In this document: in pieces, positions 5,015 through 6,550 of the stretch
Position numbering within the stretch: the stretch's first letter is position 1
Layout: every line of letters begins with the position of its first letter
Assembly (NCBI GenBank): GCA_030613835.1
Contig: JAUWLH010000086.1
Location: 1 to 6,550, forward strand
From: Candidatus Bathyarchaeota archaeon
GTDB lineage: Archaea > Thermoproteota > Bathyarchaeia > TCS64
Direction: 5' to 3'
Length of the DNA: 6,550 nt
The notes under the pieces: model-generated
Told to the model about the DNA's origin: nothing
Seen by the model: only the letters and a program-made list of their open reading frames with translations
The model's database searches: none
Position numbers and translations under genes: made by a program

Positions 5015-6187
5015 GTGGAGATATCAAGGGAATCGGCTCGAAGACTCATGATTGAGAAACAGGGGATCACCCGGTTCCCCGAATCCAAGGGCAAGAAATC
5101 GGTGGTGGATACCATTAGCCGCCTTGGATGCCTCCAAATCGACACCATCAGCGTCATCGAGAGGGCGCATTACCTGACATTATGGAGCCGCCTCGGATCC
5201 TACGACAAGAACCACCTAGACGAATCAGCGTACAAGGACAAGAAGCTATTCGAGTACTGGGCTCATGCGACCTGCTTCATCCCCTATGATGATTACAGGT
5301 TCTACCTCCACGCCATGAAGGTGAGGGAGGATGAGATGAAGACACGCTTCTTAAAGAGGACGGGAAAAGGCGTTGAGGTCCTTGACCAGGTGCTGGCAAG
5401 GATAAAGGACGAGGGACCACTCTGCTCAAAGGACTTTGAAGGCCCCAAGAGGAACGGCGGCTGGTGGAACAGGAAAACCGAGAAGGTTGCCATGGATTAC
5501 ATGTACGGGGCGGGAATTCTCATGGTCTGCGACAGGGTTCGCTTCCAGCGGTACTATGATCTATCTGAGAACGTGCTACCCTCATGGGTAGATGTAGAGC
5601 CCCCGAGTGATGATGAGCGCATCGAGTTTTTCATTAGGAAAACCCTGCAGTGCCTCGGGGAAATCAAGCCAATAGACGTGAGGAAGTATTACCACCACCA
5701 CTCAGTGAAGCTCGGCCAGACAACAAGGCAGGTAGAGGAGAGGCTCAAGGTGCTTGATGGCATCAGGGGATTCAATGTAGAAGGGGACAATAACATGCAC
5801 TACGGTCTGGATGAGGACGTTGAGAGGCTGGAAACCATCGACGGGGATTTCGGTTTCGATGATGTCAAGCTCCTCATATATTTCGATAACTTGATGTGGA
5901 ACAGGGAGCGGGTCCAACACCTCTTCGGATTCGAGTCAAAGCTTGAGATATACCTGCCCCAGGACCAGAGGGTCTACGGCTACTACCACCTACCTGTTCT
6001 GTACGGTGATCAACTGGTCGCCCGGATCGAGCCCAAGATGGACAGGAAAGAGAAAAAACTCATCATAAGGGGCTACTGGACAGAACCAGGGTTCAAAGAA
6101 ACCGAAGAGTACAAGGAAAAACTGGATAGAACCCTAAAGGACTTTGCCGCCTTCCATGGAGCCGAAACGATAAAGTGGCTAGGCTAG
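5015..6187 (+). CDS. YcaQ/AlkX-type winged-helix DNA glycosylase family protein
   Basis: This 390-residue protein belongs to the HTH_42 family (E. coli YcaQ/AlkX, Streptomyces AlkZ), which are DNA glycosylases that remove bulky alkylated bases and unhook interstrand crosslinks. The family pattern is clear: SARRLMIEKQGI (7-18), RLGCLQIDTISVIERAHYLTLWSRLGSY (36-63), LFEYWAHATCFIP (78-90), YFDNLMWNRERVQHLFGFESKLEIYLP (289-315), YGYYHLPVLYGDQLVARIEPKMDRK (321-345) and RGYWTEPG (352-359). The QID triad (41-43) matches the Q-phi-D catalytic motif of the YcaQ/AlkX branch rather than the Q-phi-Q of AlkZ. Length is normal and no part is missing. GTG is the chosen start because it keeps the first helix and has a ribosome binding site. 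Substrate range in this organism is unknown; family assignment is firm, activity is inferred. Confidence 0.88.
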   Translation: MEISRESARRLMIEKQGITRFPESKGKKSVVDTISRLGCLQIDTISVIERAHYLTLWSRLGSYDKNHLDESAYKDKKLFEYWAHATCFIPYDDYRFYLHAMKVREDEMKTRFLKRTGKGVEVLDQVLARIKDEGPLCSKDFEGPKRNGGWWNRKTEKVAMDYMYGAGILMVCDRVRFQRYYDLSENVLPSWVDVEPPSDDERIEFFIRKTLQCLGEIKPIDVRKYYHHHSVKLGQTTRQVEERLKVLDGIRGFNVEGDNNMHYGLDEDVERLETIDGDFGFDDVKLLIYFDNLMWNRERVQHLFGFESKLEIYLPQDQRVYGYYHLPVLYGDQLVARIEPKMDRKEKKLIIRGYWTEPGFKETEEYKEKLDRTLKDFAAFHGAETIKWLG

Positions 6188-6550
6188 GTGTGCGGGCTTC
6201 ACCATGGTCTTGGTCTTGAGGGGCTTCTCACCCTTCAAACCCGCGACGCACGCGTAAGCCGCCTCGGCCGCCTCGTTTTCTCCCTCGATGATGAAGATCT
6301 TGCTGCCCTCTGCACCATCAATGCCACCGCCTGCTACAGGGATGGCCTCAACACTGAAGAGCTGCTTAAACGCATCGATCTCGGTGAAGACCAAGCCCTG
6401 AATTAGTATCATTCCACAGGGCCAACCCATAGCCTTGTCGATGGCGTTGACTCCCATCAATGGAACGACCTCTGCCAGGTCCACGGGGACAAACTTCTCC
6501 AGGCCCGCGGGCAGGATGATCTTCGCACCGTTCCTGACCAGGTAACCGTA
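6179..6550 (-). CDS. Conserved-looking protein of unknown function, C-terminal part (continues beyond window)
   Basis: The minus-strand frame ending at the TAG of 6179-6181 is open to the right edge, giving at least 123 C-terminal residues; the true start is outside the window. A GTG at 6482-6484 is an internal codon, since coherent coding sequence (YGYLVRNGAKIILPAG) continues upstream of it. I do not recognise the family. Visible features are alternating short hydrophobic strands and helices, the segment GMILIQGLVFTEIDAFKQLF, a glycine-rich turn VAGGGIDGAEGS followed by the strand KIFIIEGE, and a basic tail GEKPLKTKTMVK. This looks like a compact soluble alpha/beta domain; there is no membrane segment or cysteine motif. 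Codon use resembles its neighbours. Its stop region overlaps the end of the YcaQ-family gene by 9 bp, tail to tail. Confidence 0.75.
   Translation of the reverse strand, partial: YGYLVRNGAKIILPAGLEKFVPVDLAEVVPLMGVNAIDKAMGWPCGMILIQGLVFTEIDAFKQLFSVEAIPVAGGGIDGAEGSKIFIIEGENEAAEAAYACVAGLKGEKPLKTKTMVKPAHLA

Noticed and set aside
1..6550. CRISPR array, insertion sequence, integrase site or defence system
   Set aside because: No spaced direct repeats, transposase or integrase motifs, or target duplications were seen; the tRNA is not flanked by a repeated 3' end within the window.

Overview
The window is a compact, gene-dense stretch of an archaeal chromosome. The evidence is a Cbf5-type (not bacterial TruB-type) pseudouridine synthase with a C-terminal PUA domain, a tandem pair of Lrp/AsnC regulators, archaeal TATA-box spacing (about 27 nt) in front of several genes, apparently leaderless starts, and heavy use of AGG and ATA codons. 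The lineage cannot be fixed from this sequence. Serine hydroxymethyltransferase is of the bacterial/eukaryotic kind rather than the divergent methanogen kind, which would suit several lineages (for example Thermoplasmatota or Bathyarchaeia relatives), but that is a guess.

Layout. 1-150: a tRNA-Gln(UUG) gene on the minus strand with its 3' flank. 151-252: a short divergent promoter region. 253-1531, plus strand: a CRM/YhbY RNA-binding protein, then two Lrp/AsnC-family regulators whose ends touch. 1543-4911, minus strand: in transcription order, a small very acidic protein of unknown function, cbf5 (H/ACA pseudouridine synthase), an RsmC/MJ0882-like methyltransferase and glyA. 4912-5014: a second divergent promoter region with a perfect 15-bp palindrome. 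5015-6187, plus strand: a YcaQ/AlkX-family winged-helix protein, a predicted DNA glycosylase. 6179-6550, minus strand: the C-terminal part of an unidentified protein that runs off the window and overlaps the YcaQ-family gene by 9 bp at the stop codons.

The main theme is RNA biology (tRNA-Gln, a ribosome-associated CRM protein, Cbf5, a probable RNA methyltransferase) with one-carbon metabolism (glyA), Lrp-type regulation and DNA repair beside it. The minus-strand genes do not look like one tight operon. Most have their own TATA-like box, and for three of them (acidic protein, cbf5, methyltransferase) the box lies about 27 nt from the start codon, as expected for leaderless mRNAs. No mobile element, CRISPR array, defence island or biosynthetic cluster is visible. 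I found no convincing undescribed system. The better leads are the two palindromes at regulator/repair promoters, the acidic protein upstream of cbf5, the tRNA-Gln lacking U8, and the unidentified protein at the right edge.
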